A stretch of DNA of 64,000 nt from Rehmannia glutinosa (lineage: Eukaryota; Streptophyta; Magnoliopsida; Lamiales; Orobanchaceae), in NCBI GenBank assembly GCA_016081115.2, contig CM071931.1:19878317-19942316 (forward strand), given 5' to 3'. A program made the position numbers and the translations under genes. The notes below the pieces were generated by a model that did no database searches, had not been told where the DNA came from, and saw nothing but the letters and a program-made list of their open reading frames with translations. This document shows positions 45,929-57,573 of the stretch, one piece after another; position 1 is the first letter of the stretch; each line of letters starts with the position of its first letter.

Positions 45929-47181
45929 AACTCCCCCTTTTTGATGATTACAAACCAAAACAATTTTTAGAAGGTCGATTTTAAAACAAAACTAATTTTC
46001 CGGTCTAAAACAACAATCCATTAAAAGCAAGATTTATCATAAGTACAAGCATACAAGGATAGGAGCAATGATTTTTCAAAAACATTTTTGCAAAAGCTCC
46101 CCCTATCAATATGCATATCAAGAATAAGTATACAAGCAACAACTAAGGCTTAAAGCTTAGCTTTTACAACTTAAGCTTGAATATCATAAGCTTATAAGCT
46201 CCCCCTGTCATAAAAGCATCATAAGTCAAGTATAAAAGTCCATAATACATCACATGGACCAAGTATAATCCATAGCTTATGGCTTTTAAGAGCCCTAGCT
46301 TATAGCTTTTCTTGCGAGCTTATTTTCGCTTCTTTGAGCGTATGAGCGTTTTTCCTGTTTCTCCCCATTTGGAATCATCAAAAAGAATGTTAGCACGATA
46401 AAAACATTATATATTCATATCAAAGTGCGCAAATTTATGGATTTATCGAGCTTTTTGAAAATTGAAGCTTAAATTCCAAATAAAAGGGAAAAGTTGATCA
46501 ATTGACTTGCAAAAGCTCATTTGATTGATAAAACATGATCTCTATAAACTATAAGACTTTTCAAATCGAGAGACTCATGTAGGTGATGAATTTTTCATTG
46601 AAACATTTTGTCGAACACTTGGCGTGTATCGAATAAAACTAGAAGTATATAACGCCTTTGAAATTCATTTAAGCCAAAACTTTTCATCACCAATTCAGTT
46701 CAAACAACATTCAATACATCATAAATATTAAGCTCATCACATTCATATGAAACTAGCATCAAGAGTTTTGCAAATAAGTCAAAATCTCAAGGGTTCAACC
46801 CAATTGAGCAAATGGAGTAGAATTCTTACCATTTATTCGGTAAAGATGAGCAATGATGATGATAATCAAGCCTCATGAAGTCCAAAATATGCAATGTATG
46901 CAAGAAAACAAATTTGAAGTGAAATTTGTGTGAAAAGTGCGTAGGGGACGAAAAATGGACAAAATAAGCCAAAATGGCTGAGACTGAAAACAGAAACGAT
47001 TTTAACCAAAAAATCTTGAGGGGCGACGGTTTGGGCGTAGGGCGGCCGACGCGTCATGGGCGACCGGTCGGCCTTGCCCCGATCCAGCCTGCAGGTTCTC
47101 TGTTTTGCAAATTCAAGTTTGAACAAAAATCCGATTTTTCGCCCCTAAGTTTTAAAAACGTGCAAAATGCAATCATATACC
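45929..47181 (-). other. Non-coding tail of family T copy B
   Basis: 1.25 kb between the pol stop and the polypurine tract. No sustained frame on either strand. It includes a GC-rich patch with GCGACCGGTCGGCC at about 47060, like the LTR palindromes, and AGCTTATAAGCT-like words around 46150-46320. Confidence 0.7.
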
Positions 47182-50100
47182 TCATTCAATATGCATTATG
47201 CCTAACCGAGCTCGTATTGATGCAAAAGTCTCGGAAGATAGCGGTTTAGTAAAAATGTCCGCTAATTGATCTTGAGATGGTACAAAAGATATCTCAATTT
47301 TTCATTTTGAGACACAATCCCTTAGAAAATGATGTCGAATCTCAATATGTTTAGTACGGTTATGATGAACCGGGTTTTGAGCAATGTTTATAGCGGATAT
47401 ATTATCACAAAAGATAGGAACACTTTCAAAAGAACATTTATAATCCGCTAAGGTTTGTTTCATCCAAAGAAGTTGTGTACAACAAAATGCCGCGGAAATA
47501 TATTCGCCGGCCGTTGAAAGTGAAACACAATTTTGTTTCTTTGAAAACCAAGATACTAGGCAATCGCTAAAATTGACATGATCCGGAAGTACTTTTCCGA
47601 TCATCAATATTTCCAAAGATAATCCGAATCACTATAACCTTTAAGAGAAAAATTTTCATTCTTTGGATAGAATAAACCATATTGAATAGTGCCTTTCAAA
47701 TATCGAAAAATCCTTTTAACGGCACTCATATGAGATTCTTTGGGATTGCTTTGAAAACGAGCACATAGGCATACGTCATGAAGAATATCCGATCTATTTG
47801 CGGTTAAATAAAGTAAACTACCAATCATACCTCGATACTTGGATTCATCAACCGACTTACCTTTTTCATCTTTGTCAATCTTGCCATTTGTTGCCATTGG
47901 GGTTGAGACGGTTCTTCCTTCTTCAATGCCAAATTTCTTCAAAAGCTCCTTTGTATATTTTGATTGAGAAATATAAATTCCTTCTTGGCATTGCTTAATT
48001 TGAAGTCCAAGAAAGAAGTTGAGCTCCCCCATCATGCTCATTTCAAATTCACCTTGCATTAACTTAGAACATTTCTTGCACAAGGATTCATTAGTAGCAC
48101 CAAAAATAATATCATCAACATAAATTTGCACTAATAAGCAATCTTGCCCTTTTTCAAAAACAAAGAGAGTAGTATCAACTTTACCTCTTGTAAAACCATT
48201 TTGCAAAAGAAAAGAGCTAAGTCTATCATACCATGCACGGGGTGCTTGTTTCAAACCATACAAGGCCTTTTTAAGTCTATAAACATCATTAGGCCTAGAA
48301 AAATTTTCAAACCCTGGAGGTTGTTTTACATAGACTTCTTCTTGAATAATACCATTTAAAAATACGGATTTTACATCCATTTGGTAAAGCTTAAAATTTT
48401 TAAAACAAGAATAGGCAAGTAAAATACGAATAGCTTCTAAACGTCTTACGGGTGCAAATGTTTCATCATAATCAATACCTTCTTCTTGACAATAACCTTG
48501 AGCTACTAACCTTGCTTTGTTTCGAACAGTATTGCCTTGGTCATCGAGTTTGTTCCGAAATACCAATTTTGTACCAATAATGGTTTGAGATGGAGGACAA
48601 GGTACTAATTCCCATACATCATTCCTTTCAAATTGATTCAACTCCTCTTGCATTTCTAAAAACCAATCCTCATCTTCAATGGCTTCCTTAGCATTTTTAG
48701 GCTCTTTTTGAGATATAAGAGCTTTCTCGGCAAATTTTCCTCGAGTCATTACTTTATCAAGGGGATAACCAATAATAAGATCTTTTGGGTGATCTCCCTT
48801 AAATTTCAATGCTACGGGAAGATTCGAAGTATCACCTTTATCTTCTTGAGGAACATTTGAGCTTGAAGGTTGATCATTTTGAGTTTCATCTTGAACAATG
48901 GGTTCAACAATATCCTCTTCATCACTTTCATCATTGGGTATCCTTTCAACACCCGAAGCTTCATTGAATTTGACATGGATGAATTCTTCAACAACCTCAC
49001 TAGTCTTATTGTAAACCCGATATGCTTTGCTCTTGGTTGAATACCCCATAAATATTCCTTCATCGGCCTTAGGATCAAGTTTGTCTAATTGATCCTTAGT
49101 ATTCAAAATAAAACATTTACATCCAAATATTTTGAAATAACTAATATTTGGAGTTCTTCCTTTCCAAAGCTCATATGGAGTTTTATTCATTTTAGGACAA
49201 ATATAAACTCGATTAATTACATAGCAAGCGGTACATACGGCTTCGGCCCAAAAATATTTTGGAAGTGAAAATTCATTGAGCATGGACCGACTCATTTCTT
49301 GAAGTGTCCGATTCTTCCTTTCGGCTACTCCATTTTGTTGAGGTGTCCTTGGAGCCGAAAAATTATGACTATATCCCTTGGTTTCACAAAAGACTCTAAA
49401 TTCGCCATCAAATTCTCCACCTCGATCACTTCGAATAGACTTAATAGTATCTTCCTTTTCATTTTCAATAAGTCTACACAACTTAACAAACTCATTAACG
49501 GCATCGCTTTTATTTGTAAGAAATAGAGCCCAAGTATATCTAGAAAAATCATCAACTATAACAAAAGTGTAATGTTTTCCACTTAGACTAGCCGTACCAA
49601 TATCCCTATACAAATCAAGATGAAGCATTTGTAGGGGTTTGGTAGTGGAAATTTCATTTTTAGGCTTAAAACTACTCTTAACTAATTTGTTCTTTTGACA
49701 AGTGTCACATAAGCCAAGATTTTCAAAATTCAATTTGGGTAGTCCTTTTACATGTTTGTTTTTGTAAATAGTTTGCAAATTTTTGTATCCAACATGACCA
49801 AGTCGCCTATGCCATAAACTAGTTAAATCATTATTGGCGACAAGACAAGAAACATTTTGACTAACCAAATCACTTGTAGAAATTTTGTAAAGATTGCCTT
49901 TTCTAATTGCTTCACAAATAATTTTATCATTTTTGGAAATAAGGCATTTTTCTTTATTAAAAACAACATTATAATTTGAATCACAAAGTTGGCTAACACT
50001 TATCAAATTGAACTTAAGCCCTTCTACTAAAAGAACATTACTAAGAGAGAAAGAAGAGTTACCAATTTCTCCATTTCCAAGAATTCTTCCTTTGCCATTG

Positions 50101-51842
50101 CGAACATGACCATACCTCTTCTTGGAGCTTGATGTTGGTAAAAAGTTCTCTCTTTTTCGGTCATATGGCGTGAACATCCGCTGTCCACGAGCCATTTTGA
50201 ATCTTTCATTGTTGTTATAGCCCCTATAACCTACAAAGGAATTATTTTTAGGTACCCTATGATTTTGGGGTCCATGGGGGTTAGCCTTGAGACCTTTAGG
50301 TCTCCAATAATAGCTAAAATTATTCTTCAATTTACAATTGCTAGCATAGTGTCCATTCTTACCACAATAAAAACAAGTAATAATACGAGGACTACTAGCA
50401 CGTACAAAGGTTGGACCTTGGTCTTTTTTCTTAAAAGCATTTTTAAAAGGTTTGTAACCAAGTCCTAATTTAGAATGCTCACCTCTTTGTGCATCTAAAA
50501 TTTTTGTGACTTTATCCGTACTTAAATTGAATCGATGCACATCCTTTTTCAAATTTTCAATATCATTTGTGAGCGTTTGTTTTTCGGTTTCAAGAGTACG
50601 AACCATAGTAAGAGTAATAGCATGAGCCTTATCAAGAGAGTCATAAGAAGTAAATAATTTATCATTTTCTAGTTTAAGGTCTTTATGCTCCTTTTTCAAA
50701 TTCTTGTATTTAACAATCAAATTTTGAAACTCATTTTGCAATTCATCAAAATCACATTGTAATTCATCAACTAGGGAAGAAGATGAAGCATTAGAGCATA
50801 CCTCGGTATTTTCATCGTCTATGGCCATAAGACCATGTTCGGATTCTCCTTCTTCGTCGGTTGTTTCAAGTAATTCATCCCAAGTTTTGACGTCCGCATT
50901 TAACGCCTTCTTTTTCGGAAAAGGCTTTTTCTTCTTTTGTTCCTCTTCCGCTAATTTCGGGCAATCGGCTATGTAGTGCCCGGATTTTCCGCATTTGAAA
51001 CAAGAATTGTCTCTTGGCTTTCTTGCTTTATTTTTGTTTACAAATTTTGCAAATTTTCTAACAAGAGCCGCCGTTTCTTCATCATCCTCTTCACTAGCAT
51101 AATAAACATTATTAGAAGAAGATGCTTAGCCTTTAATAATATTTTGCGTACCCGGTTTAGAGGTGGATGGTTGAGAATTTTTCCTCTCCTTGAGATATAC
51201 TTCATAAATAAGGAGGTTCCCAATGAGCTCATCAAACTTGAGTGTCTTAAGATTTTGAGCTTCCGCGATTGCCGTCACCTTTTCGGACCATGAGCCGGGA
51301 AGGGCATTTAAGACTTTGGTCACCTTATCTTCTTCGGAGATGACCTTTCCAAGAGCCACAAGAGGATTGACAATGTTGTCAAGCCTTTCCACCATTTTTG
51401 ATATGCTTTCACCATCATGCATATTGAAATTTTCAAAGTCTTTTACAAGCATTGTTTTTCTTGCTTGCTTCACTTTCTTTGTTCCCTCATAGATGGTTTC
51501 TAATTTTTCCCAAACTTCATGTGCCGACCGTATGCCTCTTATGCGATTATATTCGGTGGCGGTAAGAGAGCAATGTAAAATGTTTAAAGCCTTACCATTT
51601 AAAGAGAAAGCCTTCTTGTCATTTTCATCGTATTCCTTGAACGGCTTGGGGGTCGTGGTACCATCCTCCAATTTTGTTGTTGGTTGAGCAACTCCTTCAA
51701 TGACCACATTCCAAATATCAAATCTGCATCCTTGTAGAAAGCACTCCATGCGGTCTTTCCAAAATGCGTAGTTGTTGGCGTCGAATAGTGGTGGCTTGTT
51801 GGTAGAGGCGCCGGTGGTGAGATAAGCTTCATTCATAGCCAT
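47182..51842 (-). pseudogene. Nearly intact gag-pol polyprotein of family T copy B
   Basis: One frame runs from ATG 51842 to 47604 with a single TAA (51126-51128; Leu TTA in copy A). Order: gag N-domain (1-238), zinc knuckle CFKCGKSGHYIADC (about 281), second knuckle CFYCGKNGHYASNC (about 490), protease, integrase (prelude LWHRRLGHVGY; IRSDRGGEF; QQNGVAERKNRTL with the catalytic Glu), RT (YVDDIIFGAT), RNase H. Other lesions: the protease active site WLVDSGCSRHMT is read only in another frame, between two compensating shifts near 50200 and 50090; a frameshift near 47615; a TGA in place of Arg in RNase H near 47304. Almost no CAG or CTG occurs in the whole segment. Confidence 0.88.
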
Positions 51843-51885
51843 GGATCTTTCCTCTTTACTCGGAACGAGCTAGCCAAAGAGTTTG

Positions 51886-51897
51886 GCTCTGATACCA
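51886..51897 (-). other. Primer binding site, copy B
   Basis: The minus strand reads TGGTATCAGAGC, two bases inside the LTR at 51900. Confidence 0.9.
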
Positions 51898-51899
51898 CT

Positions 51900-53237
51900 T
51901 GTTAGTCCAAGTGGCTACGATAATCTAGAGGGGGGTGAATAGATTATGCCGATTTTTTGCAAATCACCCTCTTTTTCGAATCAACAAGTAAATGACAAGA
52001 ATGTAAATGCGGAAATTAAACAACACTCATTGATTTAAAGAGGTTCAACCCACCTAGGGCCTAATCCTCTACCACCCTAGTATCTCCGAGATGGATTTCA
52101 AAAAGAAAAAAAGATTTTATTAATTACCACAATTAATACAACACCTTGAGGATCACCACAATCCTCTTACAACACCTTCAAGGAGATTACCACAATCTTC
52201 CTTCACCTCCTTTGAAGAGTATCACACTCTTCAAACATCTATCACCTAGATCACCCAAGTGTATTCTTAGCACAAGAATACTCACAAGGATGTCTTTTGT
52301 TGAATGATGGACAAAATTCAAGATTACAACTCTATGAAACCAATACAAAGATTGAGTGCAAGTGTAATCAAGAATCAAAAAGCCTAGACCTCAAAGATGT
52401 GAAAGTGAAAGTACTTAGGCTATTACAACAAGAATGTAAAAATTGAAAGCTTGAACAATTTGCAGATTTCTTGTTGTGTATTTTGCTTGTATGTGTTGTT
52501 GTATCTTGTGTCTTCAATTCATCCTCTATTTATATGGAATTCTTCACCAACATAGGCTCCCAACATAGGCTCCTCTATCTTCACTTTTGTCTACAAAAAT
52601 AAGATCACAAGATGTAGAAATATTGTACAAAAATCAAAAGTAAATCTTGCTGCCAAGGAGTTCAACGGTACAAATTTTGCTGTCAAAAGATTACACAGCG
52701 CGACCGGTTGCCCTGTATAAGATTTCGCACATTTTGAAAAAGATAGTGCGATCCAGTGTACGGGTCGGAGGAGGGTCGGCCGGTCGCCGACGGGTGCGAC
52801 GGTGCCGCCCCTAGGTGGACCGGTCCCCCTCCTCTTTTTTTGTACATAAATTGTTGCTGTTTCAAGTTCGTGTTCTTCAGGTACAGGTCAACGCTTTGGG
52901 CGACCGGTCGACCTTCAATTTGAAATGTTGTCCGCTTTTTGTCAAAAATAAACTTCAAGAAATACTCCAAAAAATTAGTAAAAACATTTTAAATCAATTG
53001 GGAGTATTTGGACAACATTTACAAACATTGTTTTGGTGTAAAAACCAATATAAACAAAAAATCAAAAGTGTTGTCCAATTTTAATCAAATTAAAAACTCT
53101 AAGAAATACTTCAAAAAATTAGTAAAAATATTTTAAATCATTTAGGAGTATTTGGACAACATATAAAAACATTGTTTTGGTATAAAAACTCATTTAAACA
53201 AAATCATCAAAATCTTGATAAAAACATTTATCTAACA
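51900..53237 (-). repeat. 5' LTR of family T copy B
   Basis: 1338 bp, minus strand, TGTTAGATAA to GACTAACA. The promoter candidate ATATAAATAGAGG (minus strand) lies at about 52525-52537. Copy A pol begins directly after its outer end (TCTAACA|GATATTGTTG), with no target duplication. Confidence 0.88.
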
Positions 53238-54942
53238 GATATTGTTGAACCCATTGTTCAAGATGAAACTCAAAATGATCAACCTTCAAGCTCAAATGTT
53301 CCTCAAGAAGATAAAGGTGATATTTCGAATCTTCCCGTAGCATTGAAATTTAAGGGAGATCACCCAAAAGATCTTATTATTGGTGATCCCCTTGATAAAG
53401 TAATGACTCGAGGAAAATTTGCCGAGAAAGCTCTTATATCTCAAAATGAGCCTAAAAATGCTAAGGAAGCCATTGAAGATGAGGATTGGTTTTTAGAAAT
53501 GCAAGAGGAGTTGAATCAATTTGAAAGGAATGATGTATGGGAATTAGTACCTTGTCCTCCATCTCAAACAATTATTGGCACAAAATGGGTATTCAGGAAC
53601 AAGCTCGATGACCAAGGCAATATTGTTCGAAACAAAGCAAGGTTAGTAGCTCAAGGTTATTGTCAAGAAGAAGGTATTGATTATGATGAAACATTTGCAC
53701 CCGTAGCACGTTTAGAAGCTATTCGTATTTACTTGCCTATTCTTGTTTTAAAAATTTCAAGCTTTACCAAATGGATGTAAAATCCGCATTTTTAAATGGT
53801 ATTATTCAAGAAGAAGTCTATGTAAAACAACCTCCGGGGTTTATAGACTTAAAAAGGCCTTGTATGGTTTGAAACAAGCACCCCGTGCATGGTATGATAG
53901 ACTTAGCTCTTTTCTTTCTTTTGCAAAATGGTTTTACAATAGGTAAAGTTGATACTACTCTCTTTGTTTTTGAAAACGGGCAAGATTGCTTATTAGTACA
54001 AATTTATGTTGATGATATTATTTTTGCTACTAATGAATCCTTGTGCAAGAAATTTTCTAAGTTAATGCAAGGTGAATTTGAAATGAGCATGATGGGGGAG
54101 CTCAACTTCTTCCTTGGACTTCAAATTAAGCAATGCCAAGAAGGAATTTATATTTCTCAATCAAAATATACAAAGGAGCTTTTGAAGAAATTTGGCATTG
54201 AAGAAGGAAGAACCGTCTCTACCCTAATGGCAACAAACGTCAAAATTGACAAAGATGAAAAAGGCAAGTCGGTTGATGAATCCAAATATCGAGGTATGAT
54301 TGGTAGTTTACTTTATTTAACCGCAAGTAGACCGGATATTCTTCATGCCGTATGCCTATGTGCTCGTTTTCAAAGCAATCCCAAAGAATCTCATATGAGT
54401 GCCGTTAAAAGGATTTTTCGATATTTGGAAGGCACTATTCAATATGGTTTATTCTATCCAAAGAATGAAAAATTTTCTCTTAAAGGTTATGGTGATTCGG
54501 ATTATGCGGGAAATATTGATGATCGGAAAAGTACTTCCGGATCATGTCAATTTCTAGGTGATTGCCTAGTTTCTTGGTTTTCAAAGAAACAAAATTGTGT
54601 TTCACTTTCAACTACGAAGCGAATATATTTCCTAAACATTTTTTGTACACAACTTCTTTGGATGAAACAAACCTTAGCGGATTATAAATGTTCTTTTGAA
54701 AGTGTTCCTATATTTTGTGATAATATATCCACTATAAACATTGCTCAAAACCCGGTTCATCATAACCGTACTAAACATATTGAGATTCGACATCATTTTC
54801 TAAGGGATTGTGTTTCAAAACGAAAAATTGAGATATCTTTTGTACCATCTCAAGATCAATTAGCGGACATTTTTATAAAACCGTATCTTCTGAGACTTTT
54901 GCGTCAATACGAGTTCGGTTAGGCATAATGCATATTGAATGA
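53238..54942 (+). pseudogene. Pol remnant of family T copy A (integrase end, RT, RNase H)
   Basis: Begins in the integrase-RT linker (DIVEPIVQDETQ), then RT (VPCPPSQTIIGTKWVF, ETFAPVARLEAIRI, the catalytic YVDDIIFATN with one residue missing relative to B) and RNase H (FCDNISTINIAQNPVHHNRT, QLADIFIKP). A lost T near 53730 and a 28-bp deletion near 53842 (between TTT repeats; it removes the block coding for ENFSRPNDV in B) shift the frame. Protease and integrase are absent. Confidence 0.85.
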
Positions 54943-56203
54943 GGTCTATGATTGCATTTTGCACGCTTTTAAAACTTAGGGGCGAAAAATCGGATTTTTG
55001 GTTAAAAACTCGGATTTTGGAAAAACAGAAAGAACACTAGGCTGGTTGGGGGAAGGCCGACCGGTCGCCCATGACGTCGACCGATCGCCCACCCCCCTAA
55101 CCGATTGCCCCTCACCATTTTATGGTTTAAATCGTTTCTATTTTCAGTTTCAGCCATTTTGGCTCATTTTGTCCATTTTTCGTCCCCTACGCACTTTTCA
55201 CACAAATTTCACTTCAAATTTGTTTTCTTGCATACATTGCATATTTTGGACTTCATGAGGCTTGATTATCATCATCATTGTTCATCTTTACCGATTAGAT
55301 GGTAAGAATTTCTCTTTTTAATCTCAATTGGGTTGAACCCTTGAGAATGTACTTGTATCTTGATATCTTGTTGAAATTCTTGTATTAATATGATGTTTAT
55401 GATGATTGATGATGTATGTATATTGTGGTATTGAAATTGGTGATGAAATGTTTTGGCTTAAACGAATCCCAAAGGCGTTATATTTCTCTTGTTTTATTCA
55501 ATGCACGCCAAGTGTTCGACAAAATGTCTCAATGAAAAATTCATCACCTACATGCTTCTCTTGATTTGAAAAGTTTTATAAGTTTATAAAGATCATGTTT
55601 TATCAATCAAATTAGCTTTTACAAATCAAATGAGCAATTTGTTTCCTTTTATTCGGAATTTAAGCTTAAATGCTCAATATGCTCGATAAATCTATAAAAT
55701 TGCGCACTTTGATATAATTGTATGATGTTTTTATCGTGCTAACATTATTTTTGATGATTTCAAAGGGGGAGAAACAAGAAAAACGCTCATAAGCTCAAAG
55801 AAGCGTAAATAAGCTAGCAAGAAAAGCTATAAGATAAAGCTCTTAAAAGCCAAAAGCTATGGATTATACTTGGTCCATGTGATGTATTATGGACTTTTAT
55901 ACTTGACTTATGATGCTTTTGTGACAGGGTGAACTTATAAGCTCATGATATTCAAGCTTAAGTTGTAAAAATTAAGCTTTAAGCTTTTAGTTGTTGCTTG
56001 TATACTTGTTCTTGATATGCATATTGATAGGGGGAGCTTGTGCAAAAATGATTTTGAAAAATCTTTGCTCCTATCCTTGTGTGTTTGTACTTATGATAAA
56101 TCTTGCTTATAATGGATTGATATTTTAGACCGGAAAACTTGTTTTGTTTTAAAATCAACTTCCTAAAATTGTTTTGGTTTGTAATCATCAAAAAGGGGGA
56201 GTT
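54943..56203 (+). other. Non-coding tail and polypurine tract of family T copy A
   Basis: Counterpart of 45929-47181. A GC-rich patch at 55045-55100 carries GGCCGACCGGTCGCC. The polypurine tract AAAAAGGGGGAGTTT (56190-56203) ends it. No protein frame recognised. Confidence 0.7.
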
Positions 56204-57568
56204 TGTTAGATAAATGTTTTTATCAAGATTTTGATGATTATGTTTAAATGAGTTTTTATACCAAAACTATGTTTGTAAATGTTGTCCAAATACTCCTAAA
56301 TGATTTAAAATGTTTTTACTAATTTTTGGAGTATTTCTTAGTATTTATTATTCGATAAAAATGGACAACACTTTTGATGGTTTTGTTTAAATTGGTTTTT
56401 ACACCAAAACAATGTTTATAAATGTTGTCCAAATACTCCCAAGTGATTTAAAATGTTTTTACTAATTTTTGGAGTATTTCTTGAAGTTTATTTTTGATAA
56501 AAAACGGACAACATTTCAAATTGGAGGAGGTCGACTGGCCGCATATAAGAGGTCGACCCGAAGACTCAAGAGTTGAAAAAATGAAACCGAACGAAAGCGT
56601 AAAAAACAAATTCTCGTGAAAAAAGAATGAGGGGACGATCAAGGGTGAGGCCCGGCCGGTCGCCCTAGGGCGACACTGTCGCACGTCGACCGGTCGACCC
56701 CCGACGACTGCACTGGATCGCACTAATTTTTTCAACGGTCGAAATCTTCAACAGGGCAACCGGTCGCTCTATGCTATTTTGTGACAACAAAGTTAGTTAT
56801 GTTCATTTGAAATTTTTGACAACAAGATTTACTTTTGATTTTTGTACAATATTTCTACATATTGTGATCTTCTTTTTGTAGACAAAAGTGAAGATAGAGG
56901 AGCCTATGTTGGGAGCCTATGTTGGTGAAGAATTCCATATAAATAGAGGATGAATTGAAGACACAAGACACAAGACATACAAGCAAAACACACAACAAGA
57001 AATCTGCAAATTGTTCAAGCTTTCATTTTTACATTCTTGTTGTAATAGCCTAAGTACTTTCACTTGCACATCTTTGAGGTCTAGGCTTTTTGATTCTTGA
57101 TTACACTTGCACTCAATCTTTGTATTGGTTTCATAGAGTTGTAATCTTGAATTTTGTCCATCATTCAACACAAGACATCCTTGTGAGTATTCTTGTGGTA
57201 AGAATACACTTGGGTGATCTAGGTGATAGGTGTTTGAAGAGTGTGGTACTCTTCAAAGGTGGTGAAGGAAGATTGTGGTAATCTCCTTGAAGGTGTTGTA
57301 AGAGGATTGTGGTGATCCTCAAGGTGTTGTATTAATTGTGGTAATTAATAAAATCTTTTTTCTTTTTGAAATCCATCCCGGAGATACTGGGGTGGTAGAG
57401 GATTAGGCCCTAGGTGGGTTGAACCTCTTTAAATCAACGAGTGTTGTTTAATTTCCGCATTTACATTCTTGTCATTTACTTGTTGATTCGAAAAAGAGGG
57501 TGATTTGCGAAAAATCGGCATAATCTATTCACCCCCCCTCTAGATTATCGTAGCCACTTGGACTAACA
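56204..57568 (+). repeat. 3' LTR of family T copy A
   Basis: 1365 bp, TGTTAGATAA to GACTAACA, followed by TTATA. ATATAAATAGAGG lies at about 56937. It is very similar to the 5' LTR except in the GC palindrome zone (56520-56710). Confidence 0.9.
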
Positions 57569-57573
57569 TTATA

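Larger units (their letters stand above)
41718..57568 (+). mobile_element. Family T copia complex: copy A (plus) enclosing copy B (minus) and fragment C
   Basis: The complex is flanked by TTATA (41713-41717 and 57569-57573) and inserted into family S gag. The outer parts form one plus-strand copy A: 5' LTR, primer site, gag (to about 44360), then pol from the end of integrase (53238) to RNase H, polypurine tract and 3' LTR. Between lies minus-strand sequence: a gag fragment (C), LTR, a nearly complete internal region (B), LTR. Copy A lacks its gag end, protease and integrase, and no target duplication marks the inner joints, so the arrangement came from recombination or joining, or from misassembly. 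Confidence 0.88.

Noticed and set aside
54943..56203. Possible envelope-like gene in the family T tail
   Set aside because: No sustained frame, signal peptide or membrane segment in either copy of the tail.
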